A DNA stretch of 64,000 bases from Methylomicrobium sp. (GCA_018333785.1 JAGXSU010000089.1:16322-80321), one strand, 5' to 3'. Positions 8,769-17,266 are shown, counted from the first letter of the stretch. A program made the numbers and translations. Notes: generated by a model from the sequence alone, not told the origin.

Positions 8769-9491
8769 TTAGAACTGCGCCGCTATTTGCTGCTGAATTT
8801 TTTCAGCCATGGCTTGTCTGTCATCAGCATCTCGAATGGGCCTGCCAACCACGATGTAATCGGCGCCATTTCTGAAGGCCTGTTCTACACTCACGACTCT
8901 TTTTTGATCATCTTCCTCACGATTGTCCACGGGTCTGATACCCGGAGTGATGATCAATAAACGATTATCCAGTTCCTGTCTTAACATCGGGGCTTCAAGT
9001 CCTGAGGAGACAATGCCGTCGCAGCCTATTTGTAAAGCGCGCTTTGCTCTTGATAAAACCAGTTCCCTAACATCGCATTGAAATCCCAAATCATCTAAAT
9101 CGCCGCGATCCAGGCTGGTTAAAGCGGTTACAGCGAGGACTTTGAGTGAGCCTTTTTCTTTGGCGGCTGCTTCCATGATGGCATCGTTGCCATGAATAGT
9201 CGCCAGATCAACGCCTTTTTGGCTGAGCGCACGAATAGCTCGCCCTACCGTAGCCGGCACATCAAAAAACTTTAAATCGACAAAGACTTTTTTATTGCGT
9301 TGTTTAAGCCAGTCGATAAAACCGAAGTAATCGCCGGCCATAAATAATTCCATACCGACCTTATAAAAAACGACAGCATCGCCCAGCTCTTCAACCAGCG
9401 CTTGCGCTTCAGGTATGCTGGGCACGTCCAGCGCCATAATCAGACGCTCACGGATAGGAATGGGTTTTTTAGAGATAAAGGAATCAGTCAT
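8769..9491 (-). CDS. pyrF: Orotidine 5'-phosphate decarboxylase
   Basis: PyrF decarboxylates OMP to UMP, the final step of de novo pyrimidine synthesis. The 240-residue TIM barrel carries MALDVPS at strand 1, the catalytic Asp-Lys-Asp array in VFVDLKFFDVPATV, and the phosphate-binding loops TPGIRP and VVGRPIRDA near the C-terminus. Length is normal. It is a single gene, transcribed away from the AEC transporter across a 75-base gap, with a repeat element just beyond its 3' end. Confidence 0.97.
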   Translation of the reverse strand: MTDSFISKKPIPIRERLIMALDVPSIPEAQALVEELGDAVVFYKVGMELFMAGDYFGFIDWLKQRNKKVFVDLKFFDVPATVGRAIRALSQKGVDLATIHGNDAIMEAAAKEKGSLKVLAVTALTSLDRGDLDDLGFQCDVRELVLSRAKRALQIGCDGIVSSGLEAPMLRQELDNRLLIITPGIRPVDNREEDDQKRVVSVEQAFRNGADYIVVGRPIRDADDRQAMAEKIQQQIAAQF

Positions 9492-9566
9492 GTTTATGGG
9501 TTCAGGGCTAAGGGTTAGGTCTAAGTATGCGGCTGGCTATATTACCGGAACTTGATTTAAGCGTGA

Positions 9567-10529
9567 ATGATAATATACCCCGTTTTGTTGAGCACTTCGC
9601 CTGATATGATACCTACCTTGATTCAAATGGCTTTGCTGATAGCCTGCGGCGGAGCATGGCGCCTGTTTCAGCCGGGCGGTTTGACTGCGGAGCAAGCGCG
9701 TCCTGTTCTGACAACAGTCGTTTATTATTTGTTTTTACCGGCTATGGTACTTGATGTTTTATGGCAGGCGGATATCGGTAGGCAGTCTTTGCAGTACAGT
9801 TTGCTGGGCGTGACGGCTATTGCCTTTGCCATGGTTTGTATTGTGTTGACCGGACGTCTTTTAAGGTTCGATCGGCATCGGCTGGGAGCGATGATACTTG
9901 CGACAGCCTTTCCCAATGTGACCTACCTGGGTTTGCCTGTGCTGGAGCAAACTTATGGTTATTGGGCCCGCTCGGTTGCTATTCAGATGGATTTATTTGC
10001 GACAGCACCTTTTCTGTTTACGATGGGTATTATGGTCGTTAAACGCTTCGGTGATGAGGAAGCGGGTGAGTCAAAAGCTGTATTATCGTATCTTAATGCG
10101 CCTCCGTTTTGGGCCGCATTTCTGGCAGTCGCTTTGAATTTAAACGAAATAGCCATGCCCGGCTGGCTTGATGGTGTTTTGCAGAAATTGTCGGCAGGTG
10201 TGGTGCCTATCATGTTGTTTTCATTGGGATTGGCGTTAAGCTGGAAAGACGTCACCGTGCGCAATCTGCCTTATGTACTGCCGGTAATCGCTATAAAAAT
10301 GGCTATCATGCCTTTATTTGCGCTTTGGGTGACCGGTTTTCTGAGCCTGGAAGGCGATCATAAAGCGGCCGCCATTCTTGAAACAGCCATGCCGAGTATG
10401 GTCTTGGGTATCGTTTTCTGCGATCGTTACCGGCTGGACAGCGGCTTATACGCCATGGCCGTCACATTGACGACGATCTTAAGTTTAATGACTTTGCCGT
10501 TTTGGCATCAAATTTTGTCGGTTTCGTAA
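9567..10529 (+). CDS. AEC-family transporter
   Basis: This is a polytopic membrane protein of the auxin efflux carrier (AEC) family, with roughly ten hydrophobic segments. The N-terminal half shows QARPVLTTVVYYLFLPAMVLDVLW and the discontinuous-helix region ATAFPNVTYLGLPVLEQTYG, typical of the family. Bacterial members have been linked to export of malate or other organic anions, but the substrate here cannot be told. The start at 9567 gives 320 residues. A downstream ATG at 9606, which begins right at the first membrane helix, is equally possible since neither has a strong ribosome site. Confidence 0.85.
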   Translation: MIIYPVLLSTSPDMIPTLIQMALLIACGGAWRLFQPGGLTAEQARPVLTTVVYYLFLPAMVLDVLWQADIGRQSLQYSLLGVTAIAFAMVCIVLTGRLLRFDRHRLGAMILATAFPNVTYLGLPVLEQTYGYWARSVAIQMDLFATAPFLFTMGIMVVKRFGDEEAGESKAVLSYLNAPPFWAAFLAVALNLNEIAMPGWLDGVLQKLSAGVVPIMLFSLGLALSWKDVTVRNLPYVLPVIAIKMAIMPLFALWVTGFLSLEGDHKAAAILETAMPSMVLGIVFCDRYRLDSGLYAMAVTLTTILSLMTLPFWHQILSVS

Positions 10530-10606
10530 GATTCAATCTAACCCTTAAAAAATGGGCGCATCATCGCCTCTCCACTTATGACATTCACTTCAAGCACAGT
10601 CAAAAC

Positions 10607-11833
10607 ATGAATCCTAAACTAGAGCTATTCTCTCAGGGAGAAGAAGTTGTCACCGGTCAAACGGTGGATACCAACGCAGCATGGCTTGCCCAAGCCTGTG
10701 TGAATTTGGGCTTTATGATAACCCGCCAAACGGCAGTCGGCGATAAATTGGAAGATTTGGTCACGCTTTTGAACGAAATAGCCGGGCGTTCGGATTGTTG
10801 TATTTGTACCGGGGGATTAGGTCCTACCAGCGACGATTTAACGGCCCAGGCCGTAGCCCAGGCATTTTCCCTGCCTTTGGAATTCGACTCGGTGGCTTTT
10901 GAACAAATCGAGCAGTTTTTTTTAAAACGAAAACGCGCCATGCCCGAAGTCAACCGAAAACAGGCGTATTTTCCAAAAGGCGCTCAGCGGATTGATAATG
11001 AATGGGGCACGGCCCCTGGTTTCACGTTGCGATACAACGAATGCTGGTTTGTATTTTTACCCGGTGTGCCCAGTGAAATGCGTCAATTGTTTGATAGTTT
11101 TGTCAGAAGTCATCTCAGCAAGCAGTTCGCATTAAAGCCCAAACAACTGGTTTCCCTTAAAACAGTGGGTATCGGGGAATCCGACATTCAAACTGCGGTT
11201 GCAGCGATTAAAATACCGGAGACCGTAGAATTGGGTTTTCGAGCCGGTGTCGATCACGTAGAAACCAAATTATTATTTCCTCATGACTATGATCAGGCCC
11301 TCATGACGGAACTGATCAATGCCTTCGCCGGAAATATGGGCGACTTTGTGTTTGGCATCGACAGGCCGGGTCACGCCTCAGGCGACTTGGTCAATGTTGT
11401 TGACAGGTTGATGCAGGGGCAGCAGCAAAAGGCAGTCTTCATCGAAACCCTGAGTCAAGGTTTGCTGTCGGCCAAATGCGTCGATTGTGATTGGCTAATC
11501 GAAAGCGCTTATTACGCCGATATCCGGCAACTGATCGGAGATTTTGACCTGACGGTAAACGTCAAAGCTGACATAGACCAGCTTGCTGCAGCTGTCGCCG
11601 AAAAAATCAAGCGTCGGAAAAAGTTGGATCTGGTACTGGTTCAGCTTCATCAAAGCGACCGGAATGCGATACGCGATAAAAACATCGCCGTTGAAATCAA
11701 TACGACCTTATTAATGCCGAATGGGCTTTTGCAGGTCAAGCATACGATCAGCGGTCCGGCGCAACGCAAACAAAATCAGTCAGCCGTGCTGGCCCTGGAT
11801 ACTTTAAGACGTTACTTACAACTTCATCATTAA
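10607..11833 (+). CDS. CinA-like protein with eroded C-terminal domain
   Basis: The first ~170 residues are a MoCF/CinA-N domain (COG1058): ELFSQGEEVVTGQTVDTN, CICTGGLGPTSDDLTAQA and FLPGVPSEMRQLF. The middle domain (KTVGIGESDIQTAV) is also CinA-like. The C-terminal part aligns in position with the CinA nicotinamide-nucleotide amidase domain, but the usual TAESCTGG box is replaced by IETLSQGLL near residues 278-287, and the later glycine-rich active-site motifs are absent. Full CinA recycles NMN and has ADP-ribose pyrophosphatase activity. This protein may keep only the latter. I chose the ATG at 10607 because it directly precedes the domain; an in-frame extension back to 10502 would overlap the transporter gene. 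The protein is 408 residues long and uup follows after five bases. Confidence 0.85.
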   Translation: MNPKLELFSQGEEVVTGQTVDTNAAWLAQACVNLGFMITRQTAVGDKLEDLVTLLNEIAGRSDCCICTGGLGPTSDDLTAQAVAQAFSLPLEFDSVAFEQIEQFFLKRKRAMPEVNRKQAYFPKGAQRIDNEWGTAPGFTLRYNECWFVFLPGVPSEMRQLFDSFVRSHLSKQFALKPKQLVSLKTVGIGESDIQTAVAAIKIPETVELGFRAGVDHVETKLLFPHDYDQALMTELINAFAGNMGDFVFGIDRPGHASGDLVNVVDRLMQGQQQKAVFIETLSQGLLSAKCVDCDWLIESAYYADIRQLIGDFDLTVNVKADIDQLAAAVAEKIKRRKKLDLVLVQLHQSDRNAIRDKNIAVEINTTLLMPNGLLQVKHTISGPAQRKQNQSAVLALDTLRRYLQLHH

Positions 11834-11838
11834 TTACT

Positions 11839-13731
11839 ATGCCCTTATTACGCTTAACCAATGTTTCAATCGCTTTTGGTACCCATTTATTACTGGATAA
11901 CGCTGATTTTCAACTGGACCCCGGTGAACGCGTCGGTTTATTAGGAAGAAACGGTGAGGGCAAATCCACGTTGATGAAAATTATTGCCGGCAATATTTCT
12001 GCCGATCACGGCGACATTTGGAAGCAACCCGAGCTTAAACTGGCGTGGCTGGAACAAGCACCTGATTTGCCTGATGAGGCAACCATCTATGATGCTGTGG
12101 CCAGTGGTTTGGGCGAGTTGGGCCAATGGCTGACCCGCTATCACACCTTATCTTTGACTATGGGTAGTGCCGATGAAAAAGCGTTGCAGGAATTAGGTGA
12201 TTTACAACACAAATTCGAAGCCAAAAACGGCTGGCATTTTCAACAACGGGTAGAAAGTACGCTCAGTCGTTTGAATTTACCCCCGGATTTGCTGGTGAAC
12301 AGCTTGTCAGGTGGCTGGAAGCGCCGGGTGGCGCTGGCTAAGGCGTTAGTCATAGAGCCGGAAGTCTTATTGCTGGATGAGCCTACCAACCATCTCGATC
12401 TGGAAAGCATCACCTGGCTGGAAGATCAGATGCTTAATTTTCAGGGAGCTGTGCTGTTCGTAACCCACGATCGAGCTTTCCTGCAGAAACTGGCGACGCG
12501 TATTGTCGATTTGGACCGGGGGCAACTGGTTTCCTGGCAGGGTACTTATGACGATTATCTGTCCCGGAAAGCAGCCGCATTGGAAGACGAAGCGAATCAA
12601 AATGCCGAGTTTGATAAAAAACTGGCGCTGGAAGAAGCCTGGATAAGGCAAGGCGTAAAAGCCCGGCGCACTCGGAATGAAGGCCGGGTAAGAGCCCTTA
12701 AAAAGTTGCGGGAAGAACGGTCTCAGCGACGGAACCAGCAAGGCACGACAAAACTGACGATGGAAAAAGGCGATGCTTCCGGCAAAAAAGTGATTGAAGC
12801 GATCAATCTTTGCAAAAGCTATGACGGCAATCCGGTGGTCAAGGATTTTTCAACACTGATTCAACGCGGTGACAAAATCGGATTAATCGGTCCTAACGGA
12901 GCAGGAAAATCAACGCTGTTAAAGCTGTTGCTCCAGCAAATCGAGCCCGACAGCGGCTCCGTAGAGCAGGGTACCCGCCTGCAAGTGGCCTATTTCGATC
13001 AGTTGCGCGAACAGTTGGATCCTGAAATGACGGTCGTAGACTCGATTGCCGACGGCAACGACTATGTCGAGATAGCCGGAAACAAGCGTCATGTCATGTC
13101 CTATCTTGGCGATTTTCTGTTTGCGCCTGCCAGAGCGCGTTCGCCGGTTAAAAGCTTGTCGGGCGGCGAAAAAAACCGCCTGTTGTTGGCACGTTTATTC
13201 ACTAAAGCCGCCAATCTGATCATCATGGACGAGCCTACCAACGATCTGGATCTGGAGACACTGGAATTGCTGGAAGAGAAACTGGTCGATTACGAAGGCA
13301 CGCTGCTGCTGGTCAGTCATGACCGTGCGTTTCTGGATAATGTCGTGACCAGTGTGCTGGTCTTTGAAGGCCAAGGCATCATAAATGAGTTTGTCGGTGG
13401 TTACAGCGATTGGCTGGCTTATTGCGCGCAGCAACAAAAAGAGCAATCAGTAAAGAAAAACGAATCCGCCGAGAAAAAAACCAAACCGGAACCGGCAAAA
13501 AAGAAAAAGCTCAGTTATAAAGATCAAAAAGAACTCGAAGCGCTGCCGGAAACCATTAGCCGGTTAGAAACAGAACAAGCCAATCTGTCGCTGAAAATCA
13601 GTGCGGCCGATTTTTATAAAAATGACCAGGCGCTGATTGCCAAGACGCTAGAGAACCTAAAGAGCATTGAAGCCCAACTGGAACAAGCTTATTCTCGCTG
13701 GGATGAACTAGAAACTCTGGCTGTTGAGTAA
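11839..13731 (+). CDS. uup: ABC-F ATPase Uup
   Basis: This 630-residue soluble protein has two ABC ATPase cassettes. The first has Walker A LLGRNGEGKST, signature LSGGWKRR and Walker B LLLDEPTNHLD. The second has IGPNGAGKST, LSGGEKNR and LIIMDEPTNDLD. A charged coiled-coil C-terminal domain starts near residue 560 (KKKKLSYKDQKELEALP), which is diagnostic of Uup. ABC-F proteins act on the ribosome, and Uup is also linked to branched DNA intermediates and transposon excision in E. coli. No membrane segments are present. It lies directly after the cinA-like gene and before tRNA-Ser. Confidence 0.95.
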   Translation: MPLLRLTNVSIAFGTHLLLDNADFQLDPGERVGLLGRNGEGKSTLMKIIAGNISADHGDIWKQPELKLAWLEQAPDLPDEATIYDAVASGLGELGQWLTRYHTLSLTMGSADEKALQELGDLQHKFEAKNGWHFQQRVESTLSRLNLPPDLLVNSLSGGWKRRVALAKALVIEPEVLLLDEPTNHLDLESITWLEDQMLNFQGAVLFVTHDRAFLQKLATRIVDLDRGQLVSWQGTYDDYLSRKAAALEDEANQNAEFDKKLALEEAWIRQGVKARRTRNEGRVRALKKLREERSQRRNQQGTTKLTMEKGDASGKKVIEAINLCKSYDGNPVVKDFSTLIQRGDKIGLIGPNGAGKSTLLKLLLQQIEPDSGSVEQGTRLQVAYFDQLREQLDPEMTVVDSIADGNDYVEIAGNKRHVMSYLGDFLFAPARARSPVKSLSGGEKNRLLLARLFTKAANLIIMDEPTNDLDLETLELLEEKLVDYEGTLLLVSHDRAFLDNVVTSVLVFEGQGIINEFVGGYSDWLAYCAQQQKEQSVKKNESAEKKTKPEPAKKKKLSYKDQKELEALPETISRLETEQANLSLKISAADFYKNDQALIAKTLENLKSIEAQLEQAYSRWDELETLAVE

Positions 13732-13749
13732 AAAAATCCGTCAGGGGCA

Positions 13750-13778
13750 TTGCATCAATTGCAAATCTCCTTTATTCT
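13750..13778 (+). promoter_or_regulatory. Predicted sigma-70 promoter of tRNA-Ser
   Basis: TTGCAT (13750-13755) and TATTCT (13773-13778) are spaced by 17 bases, 31 bases before the mature tRNA start. The GC-rich GCGCG just after the -10 resembles the discriminator of stringently controlled stable-RNA promoters. Confidence 0.5.
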
Positions 13779-13808
13779 TGCGCGTTCTCATCTGATGGGC
13801 ATGCAAGT

Positions 13809-13896
13809 GGAGAGGTGGCCGAGCGGTCGAAGGCGCACGCCTGGAAAGTGTGTATACGGCAACGTATCAAGGGTTCGAATCCCTTTCTCTCCGCCA
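13809..13896 (+). tRNA. tRNA-Ser (anticodon GGA)
   Basis: An 88-base serine tRNA with an encoded CCA end. The acceptor GGAGAGG pairs with TCTCTCC (one G-T pair), the anticodon loop reads CTGGAAA with anticodon GGA, the long variable arm TGTATACGGCAACGTATC is characteristic of serine tRNAs, and the T loop GGTTCGAATCC is canonical. It decodes UCC/UCU. Its 3' side borders a stretch of accessory DNA. Confidence 0.96.
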
Positions 13897-14334
13897 CTAT
13901 AAGCAAGCTGATTAAAAAGGAAAAATATTTCCTGTCGTGGCTCAATAACAGCGTCTGTTACAAAACACTGTTACATAATAGCTGCGAATATGTCCAAAAA
14001 TTCCCAACCTGATTAGAAGTGGTAACGTGTTTTGCTTTCACTGCGCGGTTCCATGAGCGCGACGTTATAAATTCAATGCCGTGGGTTTTTTCTTAGCCTA
14101 AAGACTGAGAAGCGCGCAGATCCCCCGCCATTAGCAACTGGACTCGCCTGCGGAGGTCACAAAGATTTTCAACGATAGAAAGCACTGACTGGCAATGAAT
14201 ATCCAGTTTTGTCACCGTCAACATTGAATGCTTTCCAGTAACAAGAAATTACTCTTTATATAATTATTGCGTTGTATATGATTTCGCTGGAAACGCCTGT
14301 TCATTTTCTTTAGCGCCTTAAATACTTATTTTTT
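13897..14334. other. 438-base intergenic stretch after tRNA-Ser
   Basis: No credible gene is seen. An open frame across the tRNA and its downstream flank is an artefact. The stretch contains small inverted repeats (for example ACTGG and CCAGT near 14180-14205, and GAAAGCA near 14178 with TGCTTTC near 14230). I find no second copy of the tRNA 3' end that would mark an attachment site. The tail should hold the promoter for the cmoA-like gene. Confidence 0.4.
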
Positions 14335-15066
14335 ATGTCAGATAAAGATCGTGTTTTTCAAGAAGAACTTAAAGTAGCCACTGACTTTAAATTCGGTTCT
14401 GCAGTGGCGAATGTTTTTGATGATATGGTTAATCGATCGGTGCCTTTCTACGGAGAAATACAGCGAATGATGGCCGAGTTAGCCGCAGATTATGCCAAGC
14501 CGGGCACAGATGTTTACGACTTAGGTTGCGCTACCGGCACCACCTTGATCGGAATGAATACCAGCGTATCTGAAGATATACGATTCATAGGTATTGATGA
14601 CTCGACCGAAATGCTGGATAAATGTCGAATCAAACTTAATGAAGCTGGCTTTTCCCGGCCTTTTGATTTGCGTGTGGCTGATTTGAATCGTGATGTTGAG
14701 ATTTCCAATGCCTCTGTCGTTGTTTTATGCCTGACACTGCAATTTGTTCGACCGATTTCGCGAGAAAAACTTTTGAAGAGGATATTCGATGGTTTGGAAA
14801 GCGGCGGCGCGTTAATTCTGGTTGAAAAAATACTGGCAGAAGACAGTGTATTCAATCGTGAATTTATTAAGCAATACTATAACTACAAGCGCAGGAATAA
14901 CTACAGCGAAATGGAAATTTCGCAAAAACGAGAAGCCCTGGAAAACATTCTTGTTCCTTACAAACTCAGCGAAAATATTAGCTTGCTGCAGGATATTGGC
15001 TTTGAGCATAGTGAAGTGTTTTTTAAGTGGTATAACTTTTCCGGACTTATCGCGAGAAAACAATGA
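14335..15066 (+). CDS. CmoA-like carboxy-S-adenosylmethionine synthase
   Basis: This 243-residue Rossmann-fold protein resembles CmoA, which makes carboxy-SAM from SAM and prephenate. Matches to E. coli CmoA run along the whole length: NRSVPFYGEI, KPGTDVYDLGCATGTTL (SAM motif I), the TLQF motif at 134-137, ESGGALILVEK, YSEMEISQKREALENI, and GFEHSEVFFKWYNF. Arg199 in SQKR aligns exactly with E. coli Arg199, the residue I recall as contacting the carboxylate. E. coli Asn132 is Cys here. CmoB, the normal partner in tRNA wobble-uridine modification, is not next to it. Instead the stop overlaps (ATGA) a membrane methyltransferase-like gene. It may be the housekeeping CmoA or a paralogue with a new role. 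Confidence 0.8.
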   Translation: MSDKDRVFQEELKVATDFKFGSAVANVFDDMVNRSVPFYGEIQRMMAELAADYAKPGTDVYDLGCATGTTLIGMNTSVSEDIRFIGIDDSTEMLDKCRIKLNEAGFSRPFDLRVADLNRDVEISNASVVVLCLTLQFVRPISREKLLKRIFDGLESGGALILVEKILAEDSVFNREFIKQYYNYKRRNNYSEMEISQKREALENILVPYKLSENISLLQDIGFEHSEVFFKWYNFSGLIARKQ

Positions 15067-15770
15067 TTCAAATCGGTAATTTCTTTTTTAAATATCGTAA
15101 CTGGGTATTTGTCCCGTTATACATGGCATTATTTTTTCCATCGCCTGTCATCTTGTCGGATGTGAATCATAACTGGCTTTTATTCTTTGGCTTATTCATC
15201 ACCATCTTCGGTCAAATAATTCGAGGCGCCACTATCGGATTAGCTTACATCAAGCGGGGCGGTCTTAAGAAAAAAGTTCATGCGGTTAATCTGGTGACCG
15301 AGGGTATTTTCAATCACTGCCGAAATCCGCTCTATGTTGGCAATATATTGATGTTGGTAGGTATTGGTATTTTATCCAATTCTTTGATTTTCGTAGGCTT
15401 AGTTATCCCTCTATTTCTGTTTATTTTTCAATCCATAGTGATGGCGGAAGAGAATTTTTTGCAGGAAAAGTTTGGCGCTGAGTTTGATAGTTATTGCAAT
15501 CGCGTGAATCGTTGGATTCCTGATTTTAACGGTTTAAAAAGTACGTTTAATAGCATGGAATTTAATTGGCGACGTTGGCTGTCCAAGGAAGTAAGTACTT
15601 TGCATGTCTGGCTGATGGGTATTACGTGTATAACCCTGTTGAAATATCCCGAATTATCTGCCTTTGATGATGGACGACGCAATGAGCTTTTGATAATTAT
15701 AGGATTATTGCTGATAACCTCTTTTTCTGGTATTCGCTATCTTAAAAAGTCAGGAAGATTAAGGGGATAA
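15063..15770 (+). CDS. Isoprenylcysteine carboxyl methyltransferase-like membrane protein
   Basis: This 235-residue integral membrane protein has about five to six hydrophobic segments. The cofactor-binding core of the ICMT/PEMT superfamily is visible: TEGIFNHCRNPLYVGNIL (residues 79-95, with the HxRNPLYxGN box) followed by AEENFLQEKFGAEFDSYCNRV and RWIP (about 129-155). Family members transfer methyl groups from SAM to prenyl-cysteine, phospholipids or other membrane-borne acceptors. The extra C-terminal pair of hydrophobic segments (about 178-225) is less usual. It overlaps the CmoA-like gene by four bases, so the two proteins are expected to be made together. The acceptor is unknown. Confidence 0.8.
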   Translation: MIQIGNFFFKYRNWVFVPLYMALFFPSPVILSDVNHNWLLFFGLFITIFGQIIRGATIGLAYIKRGGLKKKVHAVNLVTEGIFNHCRNPLYVGNILMLVGIGILSNSLIFVGLVIPLFLFIFQSIVMAEENFLQEKFGAEFDSYCNRVNRWIPDFNGLKSTFNSMEFNWRRWLSKEVSTLHVWLMGITCITLLKYPELSAFDDGRRNELLIIIGLLLITSFSGIRYLKKSGRLRG

Positions 15771-15790
15771 GGAAGCCCCTATTGACACTG

Positions 15791-15826
15791 TAAAAGAGTC
15801 AAAAAGCGACAGTATTCGCTCTTTTA
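15791..15826 (+). terminator. Hairpin downstream of the methyltransferase pair
   Basis: TAAAAGAG (15791-15798) is perfectly complementary to CTCTTTTA (15819-15826), with an alternative inner stem AGCGA/TCGCT. The right arm ends in a short T run, so this is a plausible Rho-independent terminator 20 bases after the stop codon at 15770. Confidence 0.5.
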
Positions 15827-15872
15827 AAGCCAAATAGATCATAATGGTCTTGCCCAGTTTTACAGTCATTGA

Positions 15873-16295
15873 GTAAAGAGAGTTATCTTTGAGCTTAAGG
15901 ACTCATGGGGAAGCGGGCAAAGTAGAAAGTGGATTAACAAAACGCAGCTGTTCACCTTCGCACATGATGGCCGAGCCAAATCCATTAAAAAATGCAAAGC
16001 TGTAACTCATATCAACCAACTCTTGCCGGTATTACCTAACTTACTGACCCACAATTTAAGTAGACGCGCCTTATCAGAGATGGGTGTCGTATAGCACCTC
16101 TATCCGTAGATGGAGGTTGGCTTGATTTGATGCCGGCATTTACCTTAGTACGTCATCGTGCATTCGGATCTCGGTAACCCCCTGTGTCAGGAGTTGTCGG
16201 GAGAAGAGGCTGATTTTATCTTGGATCATCTTCAACATACGGACAACTTGATTGCTGGTGTTTTATGCGGCTGGGGTTTGCGGCTTTTAAAATAA
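15873..16295 (+). pseudogene. Decayed gene of unknown family, at least two frameshifts
   Basis: Three consecutive plus-strand frames join into one protein-like reading. The first (15873-16094, no ATG) includes WINKTQLFTFAHDGRAKSI and INQLLPVLPNLLTHNLSRRA. The second, from about 16088, reads RIAPLSVDGGWLDLMPAFTL. The third reads DLGNPLCQELSGEEADFIL and then DNLIAGVLCGWGLRLLK and stops at 16295. None has a start codon with a ribosome site. The pattern suggests a frameshifted remnant, but I do not recognise the family and a purely non-coding stretch remains possible. A 35-codon minus-strand frame (15903-16010) overlaps it and is less convincing. Confidence 0.35.
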
Positions 16296-16388
16296 TAACA
16301 ATTTTGCAATGCGTGTTGAATTCGATCCATAATGCACGGCTATCGCCTTACCTTGTAGGGTTTTTATTCAATAAACGGAAAATTAACG

Positions 16389-16703
16389 ATGATATTTACG
16401 ACAACTCCAGATGTACCGGGACGAGAAGTTAAAGAGTGTTTGGGAGTGGTAGTGGGCAATGTGGTGCAATCCAAGCATGTCGGCCGTGATTTGATGGCGG
16501 CTTTAAAAGGCCTGGTGGGTGGGGAAATAAAAGGTTATACCGAAATGTTGGCCGAGGCCAGGGATATCGCCATTGAAAGAATGGTAACCGAAGCAAAAGG
16601 GCGCGGTGCCGATGCCATCGTCAATATTCGCTTTACGACCAGCAATATCATGGCTAATGCGTCCGAAATTTTGGCTTACGGGACTGCGGTCAAGCTTAAA
16701 TGA
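16389..16703 (+). CDS. YbjQ-like (UPF0145, DUF74) protein
   Basis: This 104-residue soluble protein belongs to the YbjQ/UPF0145 family, shown by the opening TTPDVPGREVKECLGVVVGN, the central LVGGEIKGYTEMLAEARDIA, and the end GADAIVNIRFTTSNIM. The family forms small pentameric barrels whose role is not settled; some are called heavy-metal-binding without firm proof. The length is standard. It stands alone, 75 bases before a Sel1-repeat gene on the same strand. Confidence 0.9.
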   Translation: MIFTTTPDVPGREVKECLGVVVGNVVQSKHVGRDLMAALKGLVGGEIKGYTEMLAEARDIAIERMVTEAKGRGADAIVNIRFTTSNIMANASEILAYGTAVKLK

Positions 16704-16778
16704 TGAAATTTCCGGATTATTGAGTCAATATGCCCAGGCCAATAATAATTTATTCAAATAAGGCGGGAAGGTGACCAA

Positions 16779-17252
16779 ATGATAAAAATAATAAAATTGA
16801 TAGTGTGTGTTTTTGTTTTATCCGGCATGGCTGTGACGCATGCCGAAGAAGCAGCACAAAAGACACCCCTAAAGGAATTCGCCGAACAAGGCAATGCGCT
16901 TGCCCAGGCCCAATTAGGCGCGTTGTTTTTACTGGGTAGAGACGGCTATGAAGTCAATCTTCAGGAAGCGGCGGCCTGGATGCTTAAAGCGGCCGAGCAA
17001 GGTTTACTGGAAGCCGAAGTCGTTGTTGCGGCGATGTATGACAGAGGTTTGGGCATGCCCCAAGATGTCAAAAAAGCTACGCAATGGTATGAAAAAGCGG
17101 CTGCTAAAGGTCACGGTGCATCATTGGCGATACTCGGCAAAAATGAAGCCGCCAAAGGCAGTGTGGCTTTCAATTATCAAGCGGTGCGCTTAAAAGCAGC
17201 GACTCAAATTCCAAACGAGTATGCAAAAAAGATATTATTGAAAACGAATTAG
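16779..17252 (+). CDS. Secreted Sel1-repeat protein
   Basis: This 157-residue protein begins with a signal peptide (hydrophobic core about residues 7-20, likely cleavage after THA). Sel1/TPR-like repeats follow, with the pattern A..G.A.AQ..LG.L...G seen in FAEQGNALAQAQLGALFLLG, EAAAWMLKAAEQGLLEAEVV, and KKATQWYEKAAAKGHGASLA. Such repeats mediate protein-protein contacts in the periplasm or envelope. No partner can be named. A ribosome site (AAGG) precedes the ATG, and a strong bidirectional terminator follows. Confidence 0.85.
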   Translation: MIKIIKLIVCVFVLSGMAVTHAEEAAQKTPLKEFAEQGNALAQAQLGALFLLGRDGYEVNLQEAAAWMLKAAEQGLLEAEVVVAAMYDRGLGMPQDVKKATQWYEKAAAKGHGASLAILGKNEAAKGSVAFNYQAVRLKAATQIPNEYAKKILLKTN

Positions 17253-17266
17253 GATATGGCTTGTCA

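Noticed and set aside
13815..14012. Plus-strand open frame of 65 codons covering the tRNA and its flank
   Set aside because: It reads straight through tRNA-Ser, which is clear by structure and sequence, and has no ribosome site.
13897..16388. Integrative element with attachment-site duplication at tRNA-Ser
   Set aside because: No integrase gene and no second copy of the tRNA 3' end could be found in the stretch.
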